Positions 25,020 through 34,662 of a DNA stretch of 64,000 nt are shown here, piece by piece (the first letter of the stretch is position 1; every line of letters begins with the position of its first letter). The DNA comes from JASDSY01 sp041441465 (GTDB taxonomy: Bacteria; Muiribacteriota; UBA9980). Made by a program: the position numbers and the translations under genes. The notes under the pieces were generated by a model that saw only the letters and a program-made list of their open reading frames with translations, searched no databases and had not been told where the DNA came from. Location of the stretch: contig JASDSY010000004.1 in NCBI GenBank assembly GCA_041441465.1, forward strand, positions 45,154 through 109,153, given 5' to 3'.

Positions 25020-28000
25020 TTAATTTACTTCAGTTGTGTTATTTTCATATTCTATCTTAAAAAGAGCTTTATACGCTTCTATAAAGTCTTTGTATTCAAT
25101 ATTCGAGTAATCGCCGTGCACGTCGAGGGCGATAACGTCTTTTGTCTCAGGCGTTATGCCGGCCGCTTTGAGTTCTATCAACCCGTAAAAATTCATTAAT
25201 TTCAAAAGCCTGAGAAGATATGAAGGCCCGTATTCGCCTTTTTTTAATTTTTCATAAGCCGTCCTCAGCGATATGATCTTTTCGGTAAGCTCGTTTATTG
25301 TGAATATTTGTTCATTAAGGTTCAAGTCTGAATTTATAGCGTAAAGGAAATCAAAAAGTTCGCGCAAATAATTTTCGAGTTTTTCCATTTTCGAGTCTAT
25401 ATATCCCTGCATGTGCAGCCTTTTAATGGCCGGGGTGCCGTCGCTTAAGGTGTGCATGCGGCAAATTTCGAACCAGATCAGCGGGCATAATTCGCGGGCA
25501 TAGTAATAATCGTTTTTAGAAAGGCTGTTAGCGTCAAAAAACGGAAGCGTAACCCATTTTCCTTCATTATATTCCTTGATGTCGCATAGAAACTGCATTA
25601 ATTTTTTTCTGAGTTTTGCCGAGTGCGTTAAAATTTTTGAGCCGTCTTCAAATTTTAATTTAAGCTTGATTTTTACGTTGACCGGCTTTATGTTCCACTG
25701 CGCCAGCGTATCTATAAATTTATATTCATTCTTTACGCTTATCTTTTTACTGTTTATAAGTTCGAGAATTTTATGTTCATGCAATTCTGAGTTATTGATA
25801 TTTTTGTCTGTTTCGATTATACCGGCTTCCTTTAATTCTAAAAGTTTTATATTATCGATTCTGGCGTCTAAATTGAGTTCTGTCTTCTGATTTAATAAAT
25901 TATAGTCTGTGATTTTTATTTTCGAGCAATATGACAGGACCGCGAGGCATCTCATCGCGACTGATTTTGAAAAAGCCGATACCGGTGAAAGCATGGCAAT
26001 ATCTTTTTTAGTTAAGTATAGTGAACATCCGGCTTTCTCTTTAAATAAAATATCGTAATACTGCACATCTTGAAAGCTAATCCATGATTTTTTCGAGCGC
26101 TCGGCGGCAGGCAGGTTTAATATTATTATTCTATTTATATTTTCAGATAATTTATCTTTTAATATTGCGGCGGCGTAATCCGTATCGTATTGCGATTTGA
26201 ATGATTTGATGAAATATGCCGTGATTTCATTGTAGTCTTCATTATTTTTTTCATTGTTTATGCTTACATCGAAATCATTTGAATTGATCGCTATTTTTTT
26301 TATTTTTCCGGCAACTTCCTTATACTCTTTGAACTCGGAATCCATTATTTCTCCGAATATCGCGATGTCGGAATTTTCGCCGTAAATAATTGATTTTGAA
26401 TCTGCCGCGGCCGAAGAATCCTGCAGCACTATTTTTACCGCTTCCTTTAATTCTGATATATTTACCGTTGAAATGCACCTGTTATCCTGTTTCTTTTCGG
26501 CATATCCTTTTATCGCTGAATTTATTGAAGATTCGGCGCTTTTAAGCTTTAAATTCAAATAATTTTTCTCAGGCCAGATTATCAGGTTAGAATTGAACGT
26601 TGATATTGTTTTTTGCCATGCCTCGTATTTCAGCGCGTCAAAAGCGAGCGAATTAAAATTTAGAGTATTGATTCCGGCGCATATCAGGATATTTTCAGAG
26701 CTTCTTATTATTTTTTTACCGCTTATGCCTGAAGATTCAAGGTTGTTGAATGCGGTTATGACGGTTAAATTGCGTTCCTGTTTAGCCTGCGGCATTCCGC
26801 CGGGTTTAATTAAATTAGCCTTTATAAGCGTTTCATTTATTTTTTCGGCCATGAAATCATCGGCCGCGTATATGACCACATTTTTTCGATAGTTTTTTTC
26901 AGTTAATGTTTCGCATAAGATCGATATTATGAATTCGAATATATTAAGCTGCGGCGCCGGCAGTCTGAACACTGCTTCCGAAATTGCCAGCTCGGCGAGC
27001 TTGGCGGTTATTTTGTTGAAGTGTTTAAGCCATGCGTTATTGAATATGAATTCTTTTTTTTCCGGCAGGTTTTCGCGCGATTTTAAATCTTTCAGGTCTT
27101 CGTATTGGGCCGTTGAAGCTGATTTTTCAAATAACTCGACGTTTTCCGTTTTTTCCTTAAAAGCCGATATGTATTCAAGCGCGTTTGGATATGCCTTGAA
27201 ATTTTTGAATTCTTCGAATTCTTTGGAATTTTTGGAGAAAATATTATTATACAAATAATCTGATATGACTATCCAGAAAACGTCGACGCTGTATTTTATT
27301 ATTACATTTTTTAATATGGCCAAAAATGATGTTATGCGTTCTTTCTCGGCTGAGTGGAAGTTTATTACGACGCAGTCGAGTTCCGGCAATATAGGTTCGA
27401 TTTCTGTCGGCGAATTTATTGTCATTTTTAAAATCTCATTTTCGCATAAATTGCCGTTTGAAAAATCATGAAATTTTTTGTTGAATTGCGGCCAGTAATC
27501 GAGGCCGGTCGTAAAATATCCGACGCGTTTCTGATTCCTCTGGAAATTAGTTATTATATTCTGGTATTCGGCCGAATTTTCTTTTTGAATAAGGGCGGCG
27601 CCGGTCTTTCCTGAGGCCAGTTGATAATCGTCGGATATATCGATGCGCTTAAAAAATTTGACGAGCTCTTCGAATTTATTCTCAAAATAATTTCTGGGCT
27701 TTTCCGGGTTTATTATATAAGCCCGCCTGGTTTGCCTGTTCAAGAATATTTCATGCTTGAAATTTTTGTTATAAAATTTATATTCTATTTCGTTCGAGTT
27801 TTTATTTTTTATAAGAAACGAATCGAGCGTTTTTGCCATTGCTTCACCGGCGTATGCCTGCGATATAAGTTTTAACTTGAAAAGTTCCTCGAATTCTTCT
27901 TTTATAACGTTTATTGTAAACTTTTCCTCGAGAACTGCTATAAAAGCGACTGCCTTTTTCAAAAATTTCCTTATCTTGCCGTTATCGTTATATATTTTTA

Positions 28001-30719
28001 AATAATCAGGCATTAGATTCTCGAAATTTTCTAATGCCAGTAAAAATTTTGCTGTTGTTTCTATCAATTCGGCGTTTGACAGGCTTATCGATCTTAATTC
28101 ATCCTTCAGGTCCTTGACTTTTATGGAGCCTGAGTAAAAATTGACGGCATTATAATAAAATTGCGGTAAATCAAAAATTATAAGATTGTCGGTTTCATTT
28201 ATTTTTTTGATATTGAAATTTAAACTTATAGTTGTAAAAAAATTGTCGTATGATGAAATATGAAATTTTGAGCCGCAAGTGTTATAGGAATTTATCAGGG
28301 TTGACATCGCGCAGTTGTTAAAGTCGTTGCAATTTGAGCAAAAGCAATCAATTTGAGTGAATTTTATTTTATTTATGATTTCTTCGTTCAATATCATGGA
28401 TATTTTATGATAATTGTCGAAACCGGCGCGGATGGACAGTATCAGAAGAAGAGCGTTGCGCGCGTAGTCCGGATTGTCATTGCTTCCGGCCAGTAATTTA
28501 TTAACTTTTTTAAGGCATATCATGTCTGAAATATTAGAAAAGCTCTTAATAGCGCTGTCGCTATATTCTAATTTTTTCAAAATGAACGAAAGCATTTTTT
28601 CTACCGGTTTTAATTTTGACGGTTCCGTTAATATATGCACGGTTTCATTGCCGTCGATCTGGTTTTTTAACTGCCTTAAAAAGTTGAATATGAAAATATC
28701 GTCGCTTCCGTTCACTATGAAGCGGTCGCGCGACTGGCCGGATATGCACTGAAAATTTATATTTTTAAAGTTTATCATAAACGGCCATATTTCTTTATAA
28801 TCTTCGTCGCCGGCCGACATGCTCGATGAAATAACCGTTTCGCTGCAATAGTTGAGTATCAGGTCGAATGCGCTTTTTTGTGTTTTAAACATCCTGTAAA
28901 AAAGCAGCATTGAATTTTTATTAATTAATTCAAGGGATTCCGGAACGTATTCGCCGGTCGACGCGAATTTTAAAATATCAGGCATCTCGTTTAGATTAAT
29001 GGTGCTTAAAAGGCGGGCAATTAAAACAAAAGGCGCGGTTTCTTTTTCAATTTTAGAGTAATTGAAAGGATTTTTTTTCAAATTGATGAAAAAATTATTG
29101 TATAATTTATTGCCGAATTTAAAATCACAAAATATAGGATTACTTTTAAATTCGGCAACGAATTCTTTTATTGTGTCAAAATTCGTTTCATTGTTTATGA
29201 TTAATATAATATTATCGATGCTGTGACTGAATTTTTGGCGTATCCGGCCTATTTCTGAAAATTTTTCCTCGCCGACATAAATGAATCCCTTGAAAATTTT
29301 CACATTGAAATTTGTATCTGATTTTTTAGGCGTATTCGGGTCGCCGTTAACCGTTTCCGGCGATATGAAAAGGAATTCTGCGCTTTTTTTATATGTTTTG
29401 ATGAATCCGGCGAGCTGCTGGCATTGCAGATAATCAGAAGGAGCTAGTGACGTCTGATTTATCGAGTTAAGAAGCGTCATCGCTTCGTCGTGTTTCTGAA
29501 GGTAAAAAAGATTTTGAATAATTGCAAGCCGTGACTTAAATATAAGCTCGTCGAGGTAATTTATATTTTCAGTTTCGCACAGGTTTATGAATTTCGCAAA
29601 GCAGTCGTTCGATATTGAATTCATACCGATTTCAAAATAACACATGCCGCAGTAATAAGTGCATTCCGGCGCGTTTGAATAAAATTCGCATGGTATTTTA
29701 TTAAGGTAAAGCAGCGCTTCGTTAAATCTTCCTGTATCGTATAATAATTTTCCGAGCCGGTAGCATGCGGCATTGTCGTCAGGGCATTCTTCAGCATAAT
29801 TTATCAGCGTTTTTATGCAAAGCCCGATTTCGCCTGACGAGTATTCGTATAAATTGGCCAGATCAAGAAGCGCCAGGTGGTAAAATTTTACGGCAGGTTT
29901 GTAATTTTGCGAATGCGTTATGACTGTTTCCAGTATTTTCTGAGCTGTTACGGCTTCGGCCAGCCTGATTTTACATGCCGCCATTTTATAGTTGCATTCT
30001 ATTTTTAAAATCTGGCGTTCTGCTGCCGATTCGGCTTCGTTGTAATATTCGAAAGCGGTCTCATAATTATCACGGCAGAAGTTCGCCTCCGCGGCAGTGA
30101 ATAGCAGTTCATATAAAAAAAACTGGATGGAAAAAATACTTTCCAATATTGAATTTATCAAATAAGAATCGGCGGCCATGGTTTTTACCTGCGGAAATAG
30201 TATAAGCAGCCGTTCCTTGCGCGAGTTGATTTCATTTATTATTTTTTGTGCCCAGATGATAGCGTCGTCGTACTTTTCAACTGCAAACGCCGTTTTTATC
30301 TCGAGAAGGTTAAAATAGTAATAATTTTTTAATGTCTCTCTTCCATTTTCGATGTGCGATAATGCGTCTATGTAATTAGAGTGTTTTTCTTCTATCGATA
30401 TTATCATTAGACGTGAAATGTGGCAAAAATTGTCACTTTTAAGACATTTTGAAAATAAATTTACGGCCGCGGCAAAATTACCGGTCATGTATTCGCAAAT
30501 GCCGGTAATAAAAATCATTTCCGCTGAAAAAGATTCCTTGTATTCGGCTGGTAAAGATTCGATCCCTATTTCGGAGGATATTATTTCGCAATTTTTTTTC
30601 GCGCTGTCGTATTTTTCGTTTTTTAGGTCTCTTTTTAATTCTTCAAGCCTTTTTTGAAAACTTTTTCCGGAAAAAACTTGTTCTAAAAATTTAATGGTTA
30701 GTGAATATATAGTGTTCAT
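25020..30719 (-). CDS. 1899-residue TPR protein with a degenerate DinG/XPD-like helicase region
   Basis: Residues 1-450 are tetratricopeptide-like helices. The middle part keeps the order of DinG/XPD helicase blocks but not the catalytic residues: at 653-720 the sequence lines up with the Q-motif and Walker A region (FQCISGQSRDRF then FIVNGSDDIF, no GKS/T), at 731-740 DMICLKKVNK recalls the RSNYLC.RR block, Cys 792, 794, 797, 803 and 815 sit where the Fe-S cysteines would be, and at 848-852 IIFDL replaces the DEAH box. Near 1590-1650 the stretch IIILNLPAAERSKKSW resembles the C-terminal helicase domain. No signal peptide. It overlaps the upstream gene by one base. The helicase relation is by pattern only; a purely novel fold remains possible. 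Confidence 0.5.
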   Translation of the reverse strand: MNTIYSLTIKFLEQVFSGKSFQKRLEELKRDLKNEKYDSAKKNCEIISSEIGIESLPAEYKESFSAEMIFITGICEYMTGNFAAAVNLFSKCLKSDNFCHISRLMIISIEEKHSNYIDALSHIENGRETLKNYYYFNLLEIKTAFAVEKYDDAIIWAQKIINEINSRKERLLILFPQVKTMAADSYLINSILESIFSIQFFLYELLFTAAEANFCRDNYETAFEYYNEAESAAERQILKIECNYKMAACKIRLAEAVTAQKILETVITHSQNYKPAVKFYHLALLDLANLYEYSSGEIGLCIKTLINYAEECPDDNAACYRLGKLLYDTGRFNEALLYLNKIPCEFYSNAPECTYYCGMCYFEIGMNSISNDCFAKFINLCETENINYLDELIFKSRLAIIQNLFYLQKHDEAMTLLNSINQTSLAPSDYLQCQQLAGFIKTYKKSAEFLFISPETVNGDPNTPKKSDTNFNVKIFKGFIYVGEEKFSEIGRIRQKFSHSIDNIILIINNETNFDTIKEFVAEFKSNPIFCDFKFGNKLYNNFFINLKKNPFNYSKIEKETAPFVLIARLLSTINLNEMPDILKFASTGEYVPESLELINKNSMLLFYRMFKTQKSAFDLILNYCSETVISSSMSAGDEDYKEIWPFMINFKNINFQCISGQSRDRFIVNGSDDIFIFNFLRQLKNQIDGNETVHILTEPSKLKPVEKMLSFILKKLEYSDSAIKSFSNISDMICLKKVNKLLAGSNDNPDYARNALLLILSIRAGFDNYHKISMILNEEIINKIKFTQIDCFCSNCNDFNNCAMSTLINSYNTCGSKFHISSYDNFFTTISLNFNIKKINETDNLIIFDLPQFYYNAVNFYSGSIKVKDLKDELRSISLSNAELIETTAKFLLALENFENLMPDYLKIYNDNGKIRKFLKKAVAFIAVLEEKFTINVIKEEFEELFKLKLISQAYAGEAMAKTLDSFLIKNKNSNEIEYKFYNKNFKHEIFLNRQTRRAYIINPEKPRNYFENKFEELVKFFKRIDISDDYQLASGKTGAALIQKENSAEYQNIITNFQRNQKRVGYFTTGLDYWPQFNKKFHDFSNGNLCENEILKMTINSPTEIEPILPELDCVVINFHSAEKERITSFLAILKNVIIKYSVDVFWIVISDYLYNNIFSKNSKEFEEFKNFKAYPNALEYISAFKEKTENVELFEKSASTAQYEDLKDLKSRENLPEKKEFIFNNAWLKHFNKITAKLAELAISEAVFRLPAPQLNIFEFIISILCETLTEKNYRKNVVIYAADDFMAEKINETLIKANLIKPGGMPQAKQERNLTVITAFNNLESSGISGKKIIRSSENILICAGINTLNFNSLAFDALKYEAWQKTISTFNSNLIIWPEKNYLNLKLKSAESSINSAIKGYAEKKQDNRCISTVNISELKEAVKIVLQDSSAAADSKSIIYGENSDIAIFGEIMDSEFKEYKEVAGKIKKIAINSNDFDVSINNEKNNEDYNEITAYFIKSFKSQYDTDYAAAILKDKLSENINRIIILNLPAAERSKKSWISFQDVQYYDILFKEKAGCSLYLTKKDIAMLSPVSAFSKSVAMRCLAVLSYCSKIKITDYNLLNQKTELNLDARIDNIKLLELKEAGIIETDKNINNSELHEHKILELINSKKISVKNEYKFIDTLAQWNIKPVNVKIKLKLKFEDGSKILTHSAKLRKKLMQFLCDIKEYNEGKWVTLPFFDANSLSKNDYYYARELCPLIWFEICRMHTLSDGTPAIKRLHMQGYIDSKMEKLENYLRELFDFLYAINSDLNLNEQIFTINELTEKIISLRTAYEKLKKGEYGPSYLLRLLKLMNFYGLIELKAAGITPETKDVIALDVHGDYSNIEYKDFIEAYKALFKIEYENNTTEVN

Positions 30720-32458
30720 TAATTTTTATAATCTTTAAGCGTTATTTCATTCCAAAATTGATAATTTACGTTTTTTATCGAATACCCGTAATTTAATATG
30801 CCTTTTTTTATGTCTGTTCCTGATTTGATGCCTTTCTTGCATATACCCTCCATGAATGCCATGCTTATTATATGCTTATAGGTATAAAACGCCGGTGTCG
30901 GCTTAAAATCATAAGTATGCAGATTCAGTATGTAAGCGAGATTTATAAGCTTCATTTTTTTATTCAAGGCGTAGCGGTATACCAGGTATATGAAATCGTC
31001 TGCGTATTCGTCTATATAAAGAGCGACTGAATCCCAGAATTCGGCTACTATTGTGTCTTTTGATACTTTGCACATTTTTATGTATTGATTATACGAAAAC
31101 ATGTCTTTCAGTGAATAAATGAGCGCTCCGAAAGCTACATTTGAAGGTTTGATTTTCTGGAATTTCTGGAACAGGTCGTAATCCGCTTCGGAACTAAGCG
31201 TATTTTCAATAACGATGATTGTACCGGGTGATTTTTTACTTATTTCGGCTGCAAAATCTGATACGCACCCGAGCCATAATTCCACCGGTACGGTTTCATT
31301 TATTTGCTCCTGAAAGTCAATGAACGGCTCTTTGATGATGGTAGCGTATTTCGGTTTGAATTCGGCAATTACCGCCGACATTGCCTGCTCGCAGTGGTAA
31401 CGCCATGTTATGAAATTAACCGTTCCGAAAGGCCTGCCGCTTTTTTGTTTGAAAGTGAGGTCTTCGCCGTAAAATCCGCGTACGCCCATGAAATTTATAT
31501 AAAGATTGAAACCCGAATCTTTTATTTTCTGCAGAAGTTCGCGGATTTCATTAATTCTGGCAGTATTTTTATATACCCAATAATCGAGGTAAACTCCGAT
31601 TTTTACAGTATTGACTCCCAGTTCTTTCGCGGTGTCGAGTTCTTTCCACAGGTCTTTATTTTCGCGCCAGCCGCTCCAGATGCTGTCGACTGACAGATAA
31701 TTTAAGGTAACTGAAAAATCGAATGAATCGTTAAAAAAAATAGTGTGGTCGAGGGAATTATAAAAAAGAAAGTAAGCCGGTTTAATAAGATTTGTGCGCA
31801 CCCTCTGGACTGTCAATATAATTTCTTTCAGTTTACTGTAAATATTAAGCAATTCGAAAGGTATAATTTTTCGGTCGATTTTTCTGATGCCCCAGATTTC
31901 TTTTACCAGAAAAATCATATCGTTTTTTAAAAATTCGATTTCTTTTTTTAAATCTCGTACGGATACTTTATATTTTGAGCCGTCAAGCCCGACGGGTATA
32001 TTATTTTCAATGAATGACACAAGGCCCCATAAATAAACAAATCCCCATACGTCCATTTTCATTACGGCTTTGTCGGACGGGAAAAAATTCCGGATAAAAT
32101 TATCGGCGTATCTGGCATTAGACCATACAAGTTTGTATTCGGAGTCGAAACGCCTGTCGACGCTATTTTTTTTGTAATTCGAAGCAGTGTTTTGATTGTT
32201 GTCGGCTTCTGAATTTTGCTGACTTTGCTGTATATTATCCTGATTATTTATTTGATTAGTTTTGTCATCGCTAGAGGCCGTTGTATTATTCGTGCCGGCG
32301 CTGTTTTGGAGATTGTCGGCTGCGTATGAATTTATAGGTGCCGCTGCGTATGATAATATTGCGATCGAAATAAAAATAATGGAAACACCGGCGGTAAATG
32401 AGTTGAGAAAGCTATTGAATTTACCTGATGGTACGGCCGACAAATTATTTTTTGTCAC
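30719..32458 (-). CDS. Secreted or anchored TIM-barrel-like protein
   Basis: A hydrophobic segment at about 21-46 with AAAPINSYAA acts as signal or anchor, followed by a Gln/Asn/Ser-rich linker (47-100). The C-terminal part (about 250-575) has features of a (beta/alpha)8 glycosidase-like barrel: AKELGVNTVKIGVYLDYW, LLQKIKDSGFNLYINFMG, TWRYHCEQAM and ATIIKEPFIDFQEQ, where a Glu after a hydrophobic strand is typical of clan GH-A acid/base sites. Second catalytic residues cannot be assigned with confidence. The gene overlaps the upstream TPR gene by 14 bp and the downstream giant by one base, so all three are coexpressed. Substrate unknown. Confidence 0.6.
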   Translation of the reverse strand: MTKNNLSAVPSGKFNSFLNSFTAGVSIIFISIAILSYAAAPINSYAADNLQNSAGTNNTTASSDDKTNQINNQDNIQQSQQNSEADNNQNTASNYKKNSVDRRFDSEYKLVWSNARYADNFIRNFFPSDKAVMKMDVWGFVYLWGLVSFIENNIPVGLDGSKYKVSVRDLKKEIEFLKNDMIFLVKEIWGIRKIDRKIIPFELLNIYSKLKEIILTVQRVRTNLIKPAYFLFYNSLDHTIFFNDSFDFSVTLNYLSVDSIWSGWRENKDLWKELDTAKELGVNTVKIGVYLDYWVYKNTARINEIRELLQKIKDSGFNLYINFMGVRGFYGEDLTFKQKSGRPFGTVNFITWRYHCEQAMSAVIAEFKPKYATIIKEPFIDFQEQINETVPVELWLGCVSDFAAEISKKSPGTIIVIENTLSSEADYDLFQKFQKIKPSNVAFGALIYSLKDMFSYNQYIKMCKVSKDTIVAEFWDSVALYIDEYADDFIYLVYRYALNKKMKLINLAYILNLHTYDFKPTPAFYTYKHIISMAFMEGICKKGIKSGTDIKKGILNYGYSIKNVNYQFWNEITLKDYKN

Positions 32459-33935
32459 TTAAATCGACCATCACTTCGTTATAAAGGTTAATCTTATTAT
32501 TTTTAAGATTATTCAGCAATTCGTCAGCTTTAGGTTCCATCTGTGTTTTGATGTAAATCATATAAAGATTGACGTATGCTTCCTTAAAATCAGGATCTAT
32601 GGCTAAAAGCTGGTTATAATGATATGACGCGGCCGTATAACTTTGTTCGTTAAAATAAATTCTGGCCAGTGCCAGGTGCGCGTTCTTGTAATTCTTATCC
32701 ATCCTCAGTGCTTCGTTGTAATGCTCTTTTGCGCCGGCGACATCGCCAAGTTTTAATGCCGTAATCGCGGCGTTATTTCGTAATTGTATGTTCGCCGGGA
32801 TTTTTTCGATGCCGGCAAGGTATGAATTCATTGCTTCGTTGTACCTTTTCATGCCTAAAAATATATTTCCTAGATTTAAATAAGCCATTGCCATATCTTT
32901 TTGCGATCCTTTTAATTCGAGCGCCTTTTTACATTCGTTCAGCGCGTTTTTATAGTCTTTTGCGATTATAAGCGAATCGACGAACATATTTTTAAATTCA
33001 AGGTTGGCCGGGTTAGCGGAAGCTATTTGCTTATACGCGGCGGAAGCCCTTTTATAATCTTTCAGGCCTATGTAGCATTTGCCTATGAGTACATTTGCCT
33101 CGATTGACGATTTCGAGTTTGCCGTTATTTTTTTTAATAATCCGATGGCCTCGAGGAAACGTTCCCGGTTGATTAAAGTTTTTGCGTTTATAAGGATTTC
33201 GGCCGGCGTCATGCTTTCAGGATTTTTTATATTGACCGATTCGGTTGATTGCGCCGCCTGGATTTTATTTTCTGCAAGCGGCCCCGGCGCCTGCGGATTA
33301 TCCGGATTTTCGTCAGGCCGCTCCGGAATCGTAATTTTTAACTTTTCGGCGCTTCTCATCATGTGTTTTGAAAGATCTGAGTCGGCGAAGCTTTTGGGGA
33401 TCTGATAAACCGCTTCGAAAAGCTCGTTGCCTGATTTTTTGTAAACTGCCACTTCATAAACATTTTCAAGTGATGAGGTGTCGGAAAATTCTCTTACCGC
33501 TATCGCGTTTTTAGGACCGGCGGATGTTATGGAAATTAGTTTGTAATCCGGCAGGCCGGAGTAATTTTTTTCTATTAAATTTATGATTTCGTTAATGTTT
33601 TGCTGTCTTAAAACGAAATATCTTGAAATAACAAGCGATGGAACGAACCGGTAATTTTCTGAGTCGGCCGGTGTGAATCCGATTATGCCGCCTGATGTTT
33701 TAGATTTTATCAATGATTTATGGTATGAAATTTCAAAGCCGTAGTCGCTGTTTTCGTATTTCAGGTAGTTATATTTTTCTGCCGATTCCGCCTGGTCTTC
33801 AATTATAGGCTGCCTGAAAGTATTTTGCGCGTATGTAAATTTTGAAGTTTTAAAAATCAAACTAAATAAAATAAAAATAAAAATAACCGATAGAAATAAA
33901 ACGAGATTATATTTTTTTAGATTTTGATAATGCAT
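32445..33935 (-). CDS. Exported TPR protein
   Basis: An N-terminal hydrophobic stretch (residues 11-36, LVLFLSVIFIFILFSLIF) ends near a possible TYA-Q cleavage site. Residues 55-205 form a beta-rich domain that begins YENSDYGFEISYHKSL, resembling the PsbP-like domains that precede TPRs in other exported proteins. From about 240 to 485 there are seven or so TPR units (for example AYLNLGNIFLGMKRYNEAMN and AHLALARIYFNEQSYTAASY). It is the first gene of an operon with the barrel protein, the giant and yigZ, read from a good minus-strand promoter. A scaffold role outside the cytoplasm is inferred. Confidence 0.75.
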   Translation of the reverse strand: MHYQNLKKYNLVLFLSVIFIFILFSLIFKTSKFTYAQNTFRQPIIEDQAESAEKYNYLKYENSDYGFEISYHKSLIKSKTSGGIIGFTPADSENYRFVPSLVISRYFVLRQQNINEIINLIEKNYSGLPDYKLISITSAGPKNAIAVREFSDTSSLENVYEVAVYKKSGNELFEAVYQIPKSFADSDLSKHMMRSAEKLKITIPERPDENPDNPQAPGPLAENKIQAAQSTESVNIKNPESMTPAEILINAKTLINRERFLEAIGLLKKITANSKSSIEANVLIGKCYIGLKDYKRASAAYKQIASANPANLEFKNMFVDSLIIAKDYKNALNECKKALELKGSQKDMAMAYLNLGNIFLGMKRYNEAMNSYLAGIEKIPANIQLRNNAAITALKLGDVAGAKEHYNEALRMDKNYKNAHLALARIYFNEQSYTAASYHYNQLLAIDPDFKEAYVNLYMIYIKTQMEPKADELLNNLKNNKINLYNEVMVDLSDKK

Positions 33936-33968
33936 ATATTTATTCCTGACTTTTTTAATATTAGCATA

Positions 33969-33997
33969 ATGTTATCAAAAGTTGCTTTAACTGTCAA
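33969..33997 (-). promoter_or_regulatory. Promoter of the TPR/barrel/giant operon
   Basis: Minus strand TTGACA (33992-33997) and TAACAT (33969-33974), 17 bp apart, about 34 bp upstream of the ATG. Confidence 0.65.
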
Positions 33998-34076
33998 CTA
34001 ATTAAGTTAACGCACATCAGGTTAAAGAAGATATTACTAAATTTTTAATAAAATTTTATGGCGCTCTAAATTTTTC

Positions 34077-34105
34077 TTGATAAATTTATTTGACTTTGAT
34101 ATAAT
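34077..34105 (+). promoter_or_regulatory. Promoter of secG
   Basis: TTGATA (34077-34082) and TATAAT (34100-34105) with a 17-bp spacer, giving a leader of about 88 nt. It is divergent from the minus-strand promoter about 80 bp away. Confidence 0.6.
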
Positions 34106-34199
34106 TTTAAACTACTGTAAATAGTATAACAACAATTAAAATCGGGCTGAAGTATTTTTCAGCTCTGTCAATTATAAAACTAAGGGGAGATGTTATTTT

Positions 34200-34505
34200 A
34201 TGTCAACAGTTGTCATTATTCTTCATTTTATCGTTACGATAGGCCTTATCGGCGTGGTACTCGTTCAGGCTGACAAAGGTTCAGGCTTATCCGGCGCATT
34301 CGGCGGCGGCGCATCGCAGACGATTTTCGGTTCAACCGGCGGCCTTGATTTTCTTGGCAAACTAACGACCGCTTTCGCTATTCTTTTTATGGTTACTTCA
34401 CTTGCGCTTTGCGCGGTATTGCCAAAAAATTCAACTTCAATAGATCCTAATATAAAACAGAACGCTCCGATGCCTAATCCTGCGAGTGTTCCGGATAATG
34501 GCTAA
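34200..34505 (+). CDS. secG: Preprotein translocase subunit SecG
   Basis: A 101-residue inner-membrane subunit of SecYEG. Two hydrophobic helices (residues 3-22 and 50-72) flank the conserved glycine-rich loop QADKGSGLSGAFGGGASQTIFGS, the hallmark of SecG. The C-terminal tail is polar and Pro/Asn-rich. AAGGGGAGA precedes the ATG. It stands alone between its promoter and the next gene 157 bp on. Confidence 0.95.
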   Translation: MSTVVIILHFIVTIGLIGVVLVQADKGSGLSGAFGGGASQTIFGSTGGLDFLGKLTTAFAILFMVTSLALCAVLPKNSTSIDPNIKQNAPMPNPASVPDNG

Positions 34506-34662
34506 TATTACAGAGCGTGTTTTATTATAAACACTAAAATTGTTAATTTATGCCGGGTGTATAAGCTAATTAAGATACTCAAAATTAATCCGGAATGATA
34601 ATGATTTAATTCAATGATCTCAAAATTTATTTGTTTGAAAATTTGAAATTTGGAGTTTTTTG

